From: an uncultured Bacteroidales bacterium
Lineage (GTDB): Bacteria > Bacteroidota > Bacteroidia > Bacteroidales > UBA932
Assembly: GCA_944326325.1 (NCBI GenBank)
Contig: CALVDQ010000014.1
Coordinates: 1 to 62,434 of the forward strand
DNA: 62,434 nt
Reading direction: 5' to 3'
The notes under the pieces are model-generated. The model did no database searches and was not told where the DNA came from. It saw only the letters and a list, made by a program, of their open reading frames with translations. This document shows positions 26,413 to 35,746 of this stretch, in pieces (positions within the stretch are counted from its first letter, which is position 1; the number at the start of each line of letters is the position of its first letter). A program made the translations under genes and the position numbers.

Positions 26413-26420
26413 CAAAATTA
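26413..26420 (-). promoter_or_regulatory. -7 box of the nadBCA operon
   Basis: TAATTTTG on the minus strand, 28 bases before the chosen nadB ATG. No clear TTTG is found at the right distance upstream, so regulation by an activator is possible. It also helps place the nadB start. Confidence 0.4.
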
Positions 26421-26513
26421 CGCAAAAAACGCGGAAAGTCCTCAGGAATATGCTGTCACGTGCTGCTTTTTACTGAAAAATTCAGTTACGGACCTTTTCC
26501 TGAGGTGCCGTTC

Positions 26514-28853
26514 CTATCTGCACCATCTGTCCAGCCAGGCGAAATACTCCCTGTGCCAGTAGACCGAATTCTGAGGTTTCAGTATCCAGTGGTTTTCATC
26601 GGGAAACACTATGAGACGGGACGGTACGCCCATCATCTGGGCCGCGTTGAAGGCTGCCATACCCTGGTCGACCGGAACCCTGAAGTCCATGCCGCCGTGC
26701 GTGACGAGGAGAGGAGTGTGCCAGTTCGTTACGAGCTTGTGAGGTGAATTTGCATAGTGCCTCCTGGCAGCTTCCGCTGTGCTCCATGGCGAGCCTCCCT
26801 GCCTTATGCCGCCGAAGGTCTCCCCGTCACCGGCCGGGCCGACGGGGCTTCCCGTGAAGTCTGCCTCATATTCATGCAGCCCGCCGTTGTCCCAGTTCGG
26901 GAACCACATCTCTTCGGTTGTAAGGTACATCTGCTCTTCGTTGAATATACCCGCGTGCGCGATGAATGCGTCGAATATGTCGCCGTGTACTCCGCAGAGA
27001 TAGTACACCGAGAATCCTCCGTAGCTTGCGCCGCAGGCTGCCATCTTGCCGATGTATTTCTCCGATTTCAGTTCTTTGGCCGCGCTGATGTAGTCCTGGA
27101 TGTTGAGTCCGCAGTAGTCTCCGGAGATCTGCTCCGTCCACTCCTGTCCGAAAGCGGTAGTCCCCCTCCTGTTAGGCAGGACCACGACATAGCCCTGGGA
27201 GGCCATCAGCCTGTAGTTCCATCTGTAGGACCAGCCCTGGCTCAGGGTGCTCTGCGGCCCTCCGAGGCAGATGAGTATGGACGGATAGACCTTGTCCTTG
27301 TCGAAGTCAGGCGGGTATATCACCCATGTGAGCATATCCTTGCCGTCGACGGTCTTGATGTGCCTTGCTTCCGTAGAGGTCTTTTTCAGCTGGCCAAGCA
27401 AGGCGTCGTTCTCGTGCGTGATCGGGGTGACCGATGCGGAACCGCCTGAAAGTGATATGGATATGAGTTCTGTAGGGAAATCCATGCTGCAATAGCTTGC
27501 AAGCAGGGTTGTGTCTCCGCCGGCAGTCCCGATGTGGAAAGGCGAGCTGAAGTCGTACCACTGGTCTTCACCGGTGATCCTCGAGACCTCTTCCGAGCCG
27601 GATGCCGCTGCACGGAAGATTCCCTGGAGACCTTCAGCGAGGGCGTTGAAATAGATCCTGTCAGACTCCGGACTCCAGACAGGGGAGGCCGCATTGTACC
27701 TGAAACCTGCCGTCAGGTCCCTGACATTGCCGGCTGACGGAAGTCTCTTTTCAGGAGAGCCGGCCGCCTGGCTCCAGCTTATGTCGGCCACCATGAGCCT
27801 CTGCTTGTCGGCTTCATACCCGTTCCTCTCCATGCTGATCCAGCAGAGCCGTCTGCCGTCCGGAGACCATACCGGATTCGTGTCATATCCCCCTTTTGAG
27901 ACAATCTGAGTACATTCTCCGGAAGCGACGTCATAGAGGTATATGTCGGAATCGGTGGAGAATGCGTACTCCTTTCCTGTCAGTTTCTTGCAGGAATAGG
28001 CTATGGTCCTGCCGTCCGGGCTCCAGTCGAGCTGGTCTATGCCGCCGAACGGTTCTGCAGGCAGTTCGTAGAGCTCTTTTTCTGCAGCGAGTATGTCTGT
28101 GGAGGTTTCAGGCCTGATGTTCTTGGGCTTTGCCGACCTGAGATTCAGCCCGGCGATGAAAGTATGCGGGATTTCGAGCACCCAGTGGTCCCAGTGCCTG
28201 TACATAAGGTCATCCGTGGCGATGGCATCCGCTTTTCCGAGGTCGCTGTAGATGTCCGAAGGTTTCCTGACATGGCTTTTGACCCTGCTGGTGTACATGA
28301 CCGCGGTTTCGTCAGGGGAGAGCTTGAATTCCTCCACCCCGGCCGGTATGTCCGATATCTGCTCCTCATTTCTCAGGCTCCACCCTTTCCCGGTCAGTTT
28401 CAGGTCGGCAAGCCACATCTGTCCTTTCTGCAGATACATTATCTTCTTGCCGCCGTCGCACCATCTGGCGTTGCTGATGCTTTCTGCCTTGGCAGTGAGC
28501 TGCTGCTTCTGCGAACCGTCGGTGCGGCAGATGTATATGTTGCTGCAGGATCTGTTCTCCTCGATGGAGGTGTAGGATACATTATATAATATATGTGTGC
28601 CGTCCGGCGAGACCTGCGGATCCGAGACCCTTCCGAACGAAAGCATGATCTCTGCTGTCATCTTCCCGTCGATGACGGCAGGTTCCGGTTTGGCTATATA
28701 GCCGGTTTCCGTATTTTTCTTCATGATGTCATAACTCCTTTTTGCCAGAAACGAAACGGCGTACACCAGGCAGGCTATCCCTGCCAGCCAGCTCAGAACC
28801 TGCAGTGCTGTCCTGAGATGCCTGTTTCCCGTCATTGTTTTTTTCTGTTGCAT
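26514..28853 (-). CDS. S9 family prolyl-oligopeptidase-type serine peptidase
   Basis: A 779-residue peptidase with a single N-terminal membrane segment (about residues 15-36), so a periplasm-facing anchored enzyme is likely. A seven-bladed propeller with repeated SPDG/SPDE turns precedes the alpha/beta-hydrolase domain. The nucleophile is in GASYGGFS (about residue 611), the Asp lies in the MDFRVP region (about 722) and the His in DENHW (about 752). It resembles the DPP5/acylaminoacyl-peptidase branch of Bacteroidetes, which trims dipeptides from oligopeptides. The exact specificity is not readable. The upstream WYL gene on the same strand ends 32 bases before the start, with a degenerate promoter block between. 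Confidence 0.9.
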   Translation of the reverse strand: MQQKKTMTGNRHLRTALQVLSWLAGIACLVYAVSFLAKRSYDIMKKNTETGYIAKPEPAVIDGKMTAEIMLSFGRVSDPQVSPDGTHILYNVSYTSIEENRSCSNIYICRTDGSQKQQLTAKAESISNARWCDGGKKIMYLQKGQMWLADLKLTGKGWSLRNEEQISDIPAGVEEFKLSPDETAVMYTSRVKSHVRKPSDIYSDLGKADAIATDDLMYRHWDHWVLEIPHTFIAGLNLRSAKPKNIRPETSTDILAAEKELYELPAEPFGGIDQLDWSPDGRTIAYSCKKLTGKEYAFSTDSDIYLYDVASGECTQIVSKGGYDTNPVWSPDGRRLCWISMERNGYEADKQRLMVADISWSQAAGSPEKRLPSAGNVRDLTAGFRYNAASPVWSPESDRIYFNALAEGLQGIFRAAASGSEEVSRITGEDQWYDFSSPFHIGTAGGDTTLLASYCSMDFPTELISISLSGGSASVTPITHENDALLGQLKKTSTEARHIKTVDGKDMLTWVIYPPDFDKDKVYPSILICLGGPQSTLSQGWSYRWNYRLMASQGYVVVLPNRRGTTAFGQEWTEQISGDYCGLNIQDYISAAKELKSEKYIGKMAACGASYGGFSVYYLCGVHGDIFDAFIAHAGIFNEEQMYLTTEEMWFPNWDNGGLHEYEADFTGSPVGPAGDGETFGGIRQGGSPWSTAEAARRHYANSPHKLVTNWHTPLLVTHGGMDFRVPVDQGMAAFNAAQMMGVPSRLIVFPDENHWILKPQNSVYWHREYFAWLDRWCR

Positions 28854-28870
28854 AATAACCAGGCTTTTAT

Positions 28871-28885
28871 AGAAACTATTTTGAA
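28871..28885 (-). promoter_or_regulatory. Degenerate TTCAAAA-AGTTTCT block before S9 peptidase gene
   Basis: TTCAAAATAGTTTCT on the minus strand differs at one base from the block found before tRNA-Arg. It is followed by ATAAAAG instead of a TAnnTTTG box, so promoter function is doubtful. It lies in the 32-base gap between the WYL gene and the peptidase gene. Confidence 0.35.
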
Positions 28886-29791
28886 TTATCTCCCTTCATA
28901 CAGTCCGTACATTTCCGAGACCAGTTCCTTCATCCCCGACCGGATGTTTTCCGGAGACAGGACCTCTATTTTGGGGCCGTGCCTGAGGAATTCCAGGAAA
29001 AGACTGTCGTTCGGAGATGCAAATATGGAAAAAGTTGTCGACTTTTCATCTTTTTTTATTACGGTCTGCGTGTGGTGGAGCGGCAGGTCCCTGATGTAGG
29101 ACGCTTCTTTTCCGAAGGCCCTGAATACGATCGTCTGGCCCGGGGCCTGCGAAAGGTAGCTGCCGAATGACGTGGCGAACAGGGTATCGATGTCGAATCC
29201 GGAGGGCATCCGGAAGGTTTCCGGGAGCACGTCCATCCTTTCTATCCTGTCGAGGGCATATACCCTGCAGCTGCCGCGTTCTTCCGACCATCCGACAAGA
29301 TACCATCTCAAAGATGATTCCTTGATGCCGTAAGGATGCACCCTGCGGGTTTCAGGCGAGGTATCTCCGTATTTCCGGTACCGGATTTCCACGATATTGT
29401 TTTCCTGCATGGCATTCATCAGAGGCGCAAGATGTTTCCGGCCGGAAGGTATGTCTTCTACGGATACCCTGCCGGAGAGACGTTCCTTGGCGAGGGAAAG
29501 CATGTTGTTGACGGTGAATGTATCGATGAGCCAGGCAATCCCTGCTTCGCTGTCAGAGATTTCGCTGCTGTTCCTGATGAAGTACCGGTTTGAGCTCCTG
29601 TCGCATTCTATCCCGATGCCGAATACGTCCGCAATCGCCTCCCTGTGGTTGTTGAAAGACCGTCTCGCGTAGTCTGTGCCGAACTTCCGGCTCCACGCTT
29701 TCTGCAGTTCCTTGAGGGTCATCCCCTTGTCTCCGGCTGCAATGAATTTCTGGATCAGCCAGATGTATTTTTCCAACAGTTCTGTCACCAT
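28886..29791 (-). CDS. WYL domain transcriptional regulator
   Basis: A 301-residue regulator with an N-terminal helix-turn-helix region (about 1-75, GMTLKELQKAW, RRSFNNHREAI) and a central WYL domain (about 115-195) that holds the motif in LRWYLVGWSE after YRKYGD and RRVHPYGI. WYL proteins sense ligands, often nucleic-acid or nucleotide signals, through this Sm-like fold. The C-terminal extension (WCX) follows. It is divergent from susC across 175 bases and upstream of the S9 peptidase gene on the same strand, so either could be a target. No operator can be named. Confidence 0.87.
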   Translation of the reverse strand: MVTELLEKYIWLIQKFIAAGDKGMTLKELQKAWSRKFGTDYARRSFNNHREAIADVFGIGIECDRSSNRYFIRNSSEISDSEAGIAWLIDTFTVNNMLSLAKERLSGRVSVEDIPSGRKHLAPLMNAMQENNIVEIRYRKYGDTSPETRRVHPYGIKESSLRWYLVGWSEERGSCRVYALDRIERMDVLPETFRMPSGFDIDTLFATSFGSYLSQAPGQTIVFRAFGKEASYIRDLPLHHTQTVIKKDEKSTTFSIFASPNDSLFLEFLRHGPKIEVLSPENIRSGMKELVSEMYGLYEGR

Positions 29792-29916
29792 ATCGCTGCA
29801 TTTTACACCCGGAATTCACCCTCCCTGCCATGCCGCTGATTTTTCCGTATCCGGGAAAATTCTCCCCGAAAATACTTCATAAAATCCGTATGGAAAAGGG
29901 TCGGAATGAAAATAAA

Positions 29917-29947
29917 TTTGCAAAACACATATTTGTGCCTAACTTTA
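29917..29947 (+). promoter_or_regulatory. Possible promoter of the SusC/D operon
   Basis: TTTG at 29917-29920, a 19-base spacer, then TAACTTTA at 29940-29947, a near match to TAnnTTTG. The leader would be about 15 bases. The last base deviates, so the promoter may be weak or need activation. Confidence 0.4.
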
Positions 29948-29966
29948 GAACCCAAATTATAACCTT

Positions 29967-32900
29967 ATGCGAACATTAACAAATGCTGTGAGGAAAAGGA
30001 TGGACAGCCTTTTCCGCTTTCTTATTCCTATGATGCTGGCCGTGCCTCTGTCTTTGGAGGCCCAGACTGTAGAAATCCGTACCGTGGCAGGTAAGGTGAT
30101 GGACGAGGACGGTTCACCTGCTGCCGGGATCGCGGTTTTTGTCAAGGGTACCGAAACCGGTACCATGACGGGCAATGACGGAACATTTTCCCTTAAGGTA
30201 AGTTTTACGGAGGGCGAGCCTGTCCCGGTCCTCGTGTTTTCATGCCTCGGCAAGGTTACCCAGGAACACAGGTGTACGAAGACCAGGTATGATATCGTCA
30301 TGGAGGACGAGATGACAGCCCTGATCGGAGCTGTGATAAACACGGGCTACCAGAAACTTGACCGGAGGCTTTCCGCATCGTCCGTCGCTTCCATTTCGGG
30401 TGAGGATGTGCTCCAGAGCAACGCTACCTCCCTCGACAATATGCTGCAGGGAAAGATTCCAGGTCTCTCTGTGATGAGTTCCTCGTCTACTCCGGGCGCA
30501 TCTACCAAGGTGAGGATAAGGGGAACGTCCACTATTTCCGGAAACCGCGAGCCGCTTTGGGTAGTCGACGGTGTCATCCTTGAAGACCCTGTGAACGTGT
30601 CGACCGAAGTCCTGAACGACCTCGACAACGTAAACCTTATAGGAAACGCGATTTCGGGGCTCAACCCTATGGATATAGAGAAGATTGATGTGCTGAAGGA
30701 CGCTTCCGCAACGGCCATCTATGGTGTCAGGGCGGCCAACGGCGTTATTGTAATCACCACAAAGCGCGGAAAGATGGGTGCCCCGAGGATAAACTACTCC
30801 GGTACCGTTACCGTCACCGAAAGGCCGAGCTACAACAAGCTGAACCTGATGAATTCCAAGGAAAGGATAGATGTCTCGAAGGAAATTGCGGCACGCGGGC
30901 TTGCATACAGTTTCGAGCCTGCCCACATAGGGTATGAGGGGCTTCTGTATGACCTTTATGACAGGAAGATTGACTACAGCCAGTTCCTGTCCGGAGTCCA
31001 GGAACTCGAGACAATGAACACGGACTGGTTCGATCTGCTGTACCGGACATCGGTGTCGCACAAGCATAACCTCTCCGTATCGGGTGCCAACGAGAACCTT
31101 AACTATTATGTTTCGGGTGCCTATACTGATGACAATGCGAATGTCCGCGGAACGGGGCTGGAGCAGTACAACATCATGGCCAAGGTCGGCGTCAAGCTGG
31201 CAAGAAAACTTACCGGAACGGTGCAGGTACGCGGGAATATCTCTGACAGGAACTATGTCTACTCCGGGATATCCCCGTACAGCTATGCTTACAATACATC
31301 GAGAGCGATTCCGGCTTACAACGCCGACGGGTCGTACTCCTATTACAATGCCGAGCAGGGATACAATTCCCAGCCGCTTGTTTTCAATATCTTCAACGAA
31401 ATCGAGAATTCCGGGCATACCGTAACTACGGATGCCATCTATTTCAATTCCAATCTCGAGTGGGATATCTACGACGGCCTGAGGGCGACAGGTACTTTCG
31501 CCATGAGCACGTCAAGCACGAGCGAGAAAGAATGGTACAGCGACCGGACATACCAGGCTGCGACATTGAGGAGGACGAACTACGGCGAGCCTCTTCCTGA
31601 CGACGAGGATTTCAAGGAAACGATGTGCTCCCTTCCTTACGGAGGTATGCTCAGAAGCAACAATACGAGGAATTTCTCCTATACGGCAAGGCTGCAGCTG
31701 GATTACAGCAAGTATATAAAAGGACATCATATTTCGGCGGCAGCCGGAACGGAGGCGAGATCTACTCGGTACAAGGGACTGACATCGACCCAGTGGGGCT
31801 ACCTGCCTGACAGGGGAGAGTCTTTCGTGGAGATTGATCCTGTGGAATGGCCTGAATATTCGGACATGATGACCGGGACTCCGGATGTCGTGACGAACAC
31901 GCTTTCCAATTATCTTTCCGTGTACGGAATCCTTTCGTATGCCTATAAGTCCAGATACATCATCAACGGGAACATAAGGGCCGACGGTTCCAACAAGTTC
32001 GGCCAGGACAAGAGTACGAGATTCCTTCCTATCTGGTCGGTTTCCGCGAGATGGAACATCATGAACGAACCGTTCTTCGAGAATGTGATGTGGATGAACG
32101 AGCTTTCCCTGAAAGGTTCCTACGGTATCCAGGGAAACGTATCCGATGACCAGACCCCGAGCATGATCATACAGCTCGGCTCCGTGGATCCTATATCCGG
32201 GGATTACATGTCCACGCTTTCCAAACTCCCGAACCCTTACCTGAAATGGGAAAAGACGGTATCCTACAATGCAGCCCTGGATTTCGCATTCCTCAACAAC
32301 AGGATTTCCGGTACGGTGGAGTTCTATTACAAGTACGGGAATGACCAGATAGTCTCGGTAGAGGTGTCCCCGACTACGGGAACCTCGTCAATGAGCCTGA
32401 ATGTAGGTGACATAATGAACAAGGGATACGAGGTCATCATAAACGCAATCCCCGTAATGACCAAGAATTTCAGGTGGTCCCTGTCCTTCAATGCCGCCAA
32501 GAATGTCAACAGGGTCACCCGCGGCGGCATGGAGACCGAATACACCTATGCCCAGTATATGGACGGTTCGGCAGTCCTTCAGGGCTATCCGATCAATTCC
32601 TTCTTCTCGTACAAGTTCGGCGGCCTTGACGCAGAGGGGCTTCCGACATTCAAGGACATAGAGGAGACAGATGGCATCACGAAGCAGGAGATGTATGAAA
32701 AGGCGTTCACTCTTTCCGGAAACAGGGTCCCGGATATGCAGGGAGGATTCAGTACGAATCTTTCGTACAGGAACTGGACTCTCGGCCTGTTCTTCTCCTA
32801 CAGTCTCGGGTCCAAGGTCAGGCTGAACAACCTTTACAACAACTCCGGCCAGACCCTTCCGAATCCGCAGCAGAATATGTCCGGAGAGTTCGTCAACAGG

Positions 32901-33284
32901 TGGCGCCAGCCGGGGGACGAGGCCTGGGCTGTCATCCCGTCGCTTTCTACGGAGAGCCTTTCGATGCGTACGGGCATCCTCGGGGACAGGGAAATTGAAA
33001 TTGCGGACAATATGTGGCAGATGTATAACCAGAGCGACCTGCGTGTTGTCTCCGGAGATTTCCTGAGGCTCAGGACGGCATACCTCAGGTACAGTTTCCC
33101 GGAAAAGATATGCAGGGCCCTGAGGCTCCAGGGTATCAATATGCGCCTTGAAGGCAACAACCTTTGGCTCATAAGCTCGAAAAAACTCAACGGACAGGAT
33201 CCGGAACAGCTCGGTATGGGCTCTATCGGACTTACCACGCCTCCGGTAGCTTCCTTCTCGTTCGGACTGGACATCACTTTCTAA
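29967..33284 (+). CDS. SusC-like TonB-dependent outer-membrane transporter
   Basis: A 1105-residue importer that works with a SusD partner to bring oligosaccharides or peptides across the outer membrane using TonB. Signal peptide to about residue 32; carboxypeptidase-regulatory-like domain at about 38-110 (VAGKVMDEDGSPAAGIAVFVKG is split across its first strands); plug with TSLDNMLQGKIPG, VRIRGTSTISGN, PLWVVDGVI and DVLKDASATAIYG ending near 265; then a long barrel ending in an aromatic strand. There is no N-terminal anti-sigma-contact extension, so it is a plain importer. First gene of a six-gene same-strand run through the kinase at 42375; susD follows after 11 bases. Confidence 0.95.
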   Translation: MRTLTNAVRKRMDSLFRFLIPMMLAVPLSLEAQTVEIRTVAGKVMDEDGSPAAGIAVFVKGTETGTMTGNDGTFSLKVSFTEGEPVPVLVFSCLGKVTQEHRCTKTRYDIVMEDEMTALIGAVINTGYQKLDRRLSASSVASISGEDVLQSNATSLDNMLQGKIPGLSVMSSSSTPGASTKVRIRGTSTISGNREPLWVVDGVILEDPVNVSTEVLNDLDNVNLIGNAISGLNPMDIEKIDVLKDASATAIYGVRAANGVIVITTKRGKMGAPRINYSGTVTVTERPSYNKLNLMNSKERIDVSKEIAARGLAYSFEPAHIGYEGLLYDLYDRKIDYSQFLSGVQELETMNTDWFDLLYRTSVSHKHNLSVSGANENLNYYVSGAYTDDNANVRGTGLEQYNIMAKVGVKLARKLTGTVQVRGNISDRNYVYSGISPYSYAYNTSRAIPAYNADGSYSYYNAEQGYNSQPLVFNIFNEIENSGHTVTTDAIYFNSNLEWDIYDGLRATGTFAMSTSSTSEKEWYSDRTYQAATLRRTNYGEPLPDDEDFKETMCSLPYGGMLRSNNTRNFSYTARLQLDYSKYIKGHHISAAAGTEARSTRYKGLTSTQWGYLPDRGESFVEIDPVEWPEYSDMMTGTPDVVTNTLSNYLSVYGILSYAYKSRYIINGNIRADGSNKFGQDKSTRFLPIWSVSARWNIMNEPFFENVMWMNELSLKGSYGIQGNVSDDQTPSMIIQLGSVDPISGDYMSTLSKLPNPYLKWEKTVSYNAALDFAFLNNRISGTVEFYYKYGNDQIVSVEVSPTTGTSSMSLNVGDIMNKGYEVIINAIPVMTKNFRWSLSFNAAKNVNRVTRGGMETEYTYAQYMDGSAVLQGYPINSFFSYKFGGLDAEGLPTFKDIEETDGITKQEMYEKAFTLSGNRVPDMQGGFSTNLSYRNWTLGLFFSYSLGSKVRLNNLYNNSGQTLPNPQQNMSGEFVNRWRQPGDEAWAVIPSLSTESLSMRTGILGDREIEIADNMWQMYNQSDLRVVSGDFLRLRTAYLRYSFPEKICRALRLQGINMRLEGNNLWLISSKKLNGQDPEQLGMGSIGLTTPPVASFSFGLDITF

Positions 33285-33295
33285 ATTCGGCCAAG

Positions 33296-34819
33296 ATGAA
33301 AAAAACATATATCGACATGATCAAATATTCCGCGGCGGCCCTTGCGGCTGTCCTTACGGCGCTTTCCTGCTCCGGTTTCCTTGAAGAGACATCCCAGGAC
33401 GAGATAAAGCCGTCAAGTGCCAACGATTACAGGGAGCTTATTACCGGCGAAATATACAACAAGACCAACGGCACCTCCCTGCATACTTATCTGGACATCA
33501 TGACGGACGACTGCGAGGAATTCGCCAGGGACGCGTCCATGGGAAGCGATACCAGGAATTCCGGATACGGGTATTTTACCTGGCAGCAGAATCCCGAACT
33601 CCAGGTCACCGGTGTCCTGAACGAAGACAATGCATGGGCCCATTACTATCATCAGATACTGATTTCCAACATGATTCTGTACGATGTCGATAATCTTGAC
33701 GGTACGGAACAGGAAAAGGCTCTCGTAAAGGCGGAGGCCAGGATGATCAGGGCTTATGCCTACTATATGCTTGTCAATCTGTACGGAGAACCTTATGATC
33801 CGTCTACGGCATCTTCTGCCCTGGGCGTGCCGGTCAACAATCTGGTCGGAGCCCAGAATGTCAGGTTCGAAAGAGCGAGCGTGCAGGAAATCTATGACCT
33901 CATAACGGATGACTGCAGGACCGCAATCCAGGAATTCGAGAGCGGAGGGGACAACCAGTCCATATACAGGTGGAACCTCAATGCCGCAAGGCTGTTCCTC
34001 TCGAGGGTCTATCTTTATATGCATCAGTGGGACAGTGCGATAGCCTGTGTCGATGAACTTCTTGTGAGCAAAGGTGACCTCTGGAACCTTAATGACAAGG
34101 CTGCGGAAGGCGACGAGACAGCGTCCCTGTTCTTCTTCAATTCAAGGAATCCAGAGATACTCTTTTCGTTCGGCTACTACAATATCACATATTTCGCAAC
34201 CATGGCAAAAGGTGCGTATCCTGTTTCCGAGGAGCTGAAAGCCATGTATGCGGAAGGCGACCTGCGTTATGGTGCGGATGATGGGGCTTTTATCCGGAAC
34301 CAGGGGAGTTCTCTGTCATTCATGGGCGGAGGAAAACGTTACCTTCAGTACAAGTATGACGATCCGTCCAATACATCCGTACACGGCAGGGCGCTCAGGA
34401 CAGCGGAGGCATACCTGATAAGGGCCGAAGCGTATGCAAACAAGCCCGACAGTTACTCCCGTGCCCTCGAAGACCTCAATTATCTGAGACGGTACAGGCT
34501 GACTCCGGAGACTTATACCGAACTGTCCGGCCTGGACATGGAGCAGACATTGCAGGCGGTCAAGGATGAAAGACGCCGGGAAATGTGTTTCGAGCAGTTG
34601 AGGTGGTTCGATCTCAGGCGCTGGGACAGACCGCGTATCGTTCACACGTACACTCCTGATCTCGAGAATCTTTCCAATGTACAGTACTATGTCCTCGAGA
34701 AGGACGACCCGGCTTATACCCTGTCCATACCGCGCACCGTGTTCGAGCAGGATTCCGACCTTGAAGACATAATCAGGCCGGTAAGGAATATGCAGACCTC
34801 TGTGCCGGAGGCTGAATGA
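33296..34819 (+). CDS. SusD/RagB-like nutrient-binding lipoprotein
   Basis: A 507-residue surface lipoprotein, partner lid of the SusC channel. Lipoprotein signal with the probable lipidated Cys in LTALSC (about residue 26). The SusD pattern is clear: an N-terminal helix with EARMIRAYAYYMLVNLYGEPY, TPR-like pairs, and a C-terminal RTAEAYLIRAEAYA and DERRREMCFEQLRWFDLRRW. ATG at 33296 is chosen because it gives the signal; the frame continues upstream inside susC. It binds the ligand at the cell surface. The neighbours suggest peptides or glycopeptides rather than a plain polysaccharide, which is inference. Confidence 0.95.
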   Translation: MKKTYIDMIKYSAAALAAVLTALSCSGFLEETSQDEIKPSSANDYRELITGEIYNKTNGTSLHTYLDIMTDDCEEFARDASMGSDTRNSGYGYFTWQQNPELQVTGVLNEDNAWAHYYHQILISNMILYDVDNLDGTEQEKALVKAEARMIRAYAYYMLVNLYGEPYDPSTASSALGVPVNNLVGAQNVRFERASVQEIYDLITDDCRTAIQEFESGGDNQSIYRWNLNAARLFLSRVYLYMHQWDSAIACVDELLVSKGDLWNLNDKAAEGDETASLFFFNSRNPEILFSFGYYNITYFATMAKGAYPVSEELKAMYAEGDLRYGADDGAFIRNQGSSLSFMGGGKRYLQYKYDDPSNTSVHGRALRTAEAYLIRAEAYANKPDSYSRALEDLNYLRRYRLTPETYTELSGLDMEQTLQAVKDERRREMCFEQLRWFDLRRWDRPRIVHTYTPDLENLSNVQYYVLEKDDPAYTLSIPRTVFEQDSDLEDIIRPVRNMQTSVPEAE

Positions 34820-34853
34820 AACCTGATATGACAATATTTAAAAACAGGACAAT

Positions 34854-35729
34854 ATGAAAAATAGCATACTGATTACCATGTGCATTGCGGCTGCCGCAGC
34901 TGTATCCTGCTACAAGGAAGCCCCCCTCACTCCGGACGAGGATGCCCCGCTGTACATAATCGAGGACAGCGACGATCCTGCGCAGCATTATATATACGGG
35001 CTCTGGGAGAGTACCGGTGTGTACACATTGTATGAATTCAACGATGTCGATTACCTGTGGGACGTTTCGTCCACGTCTTCCAACCGTCTGACACTTATGG
35101 ACAAGGCGGTGCTCGGTGATGCCGTCGACTATGCCAGGACCGTACTTTTCGACAATTATGACGATGACTTCAAGAAGAAGTATTTCCCTATGAAGGTCTT
35201 TCTGGCGGATTCCGTCAACCATGAGTACGAATCCGAGCCTTTCATAGACAGGGTATGCGGATACGGGCGCAGCTACCTCGCCATCGGAAAGTTAAGGGAA
35301 GATGCTTTTCCCAAGTCGGCGGAGGAACTGCTGGCTGCGAAAGGGCAGATCAACGGTATGCTTTGGGGACAGTTCATATACCGCAATTCCCTAATCACGA
35401 TTCCGGACGGTTTCTTTTCCCCGGGCAATGAATACTACAGGCAGTCGGCATCCTCGTCCGACCAGCGTGATGACCCGGCCTATGTCAAAGGGCTCGGATT
35501 CTGGTCGTATGACGAGACAAACCTGGCCAGCGACTATATGTTCCCTGACATGGCAGGAGACGTTTCCGATTTCGTGGAGATGATCACTTCCCATACTGCA
35601 GACGAAATGAAGGCCGAGATGGAGGGTTACGAGACACTGCTGGTAAAATACAACATACTTATCGAAGCTGTGAAAGATGCCTGTGGTGTAGACCTTCAGG
35701 CGATAGGAGACAATAAACCGATAGAATAA
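34854..35729 (+). CDS. Metallohydrolase-like lipoprotein lacking the HExxH motif
   Basis: A 291-residue lipoprotein (Cys in AAVSC near residue 19). Its C-terminal half resembles the SusC/D-associated zinc metallohydrolase lipoprotein family: GFWSYDE then a spacer and DFVEMI, then KYNILIEAVKDACGVDLQAI. In that family an HExxH zinc motif with a following HQ sits about 40-50 residues before the GF(V/W) segment. Here the corresponding stretch reads INGMLWGQFIYRN, and the only HE in the protein (NHEYES) is not HExxH. The protein is therefore probably catalytically dead and may act as a binding lipoprotein. Family assignment is from memory of conserved segments, without a search. It lies between susD and an intact zincin. 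Confidence 0.7.
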   Translation: MKNSILITMCIAAAAAVSCYKEAPLTPDEDAPLYIIEDSDDPAQHYIYGLWESTGVYTLYEFNDVDYLWDVSSTSSNRLTLMDKAVLGDAVDYARTVLFDNYDDDFKKKYFPMKVFLADSVNHEYESEPFIDRVCGYGRSYLAIGKLREDAFPKSAEELLAAKGQINGMLWGQFIYRNSLITIPDGFFSPGNEYYRQSASSSDQRDDPAYVKGLGFWSYDETNLASDYMFPDMAGDVSDFVEMITSHTADEMKAEMEGYETLLVKYNILIEAVKDACGVDLQAIGDNKPIE

Positions 35730-35746
35730 TAGAACAAAGGTCAAAA

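Noticed and set aside
26386..26415. N-terminal extension of nadB from a TTG
   Set aside because: The TTG overlaps the TAATTTTG -7 box, so it would lie upstream of the transcript; the family N-terminus begins at the ATG that follows.
26440..26505. Inverted repeat CCTCAGGAA/TTCCTGAGG with an inner ACTGA/TCAGT hairpin between the S9 peptidase and nadB genes
   Set aside because: It could help end S9 transcription, but the arms are 48 bases apart and no T run follows, so it is not called as a terminator.
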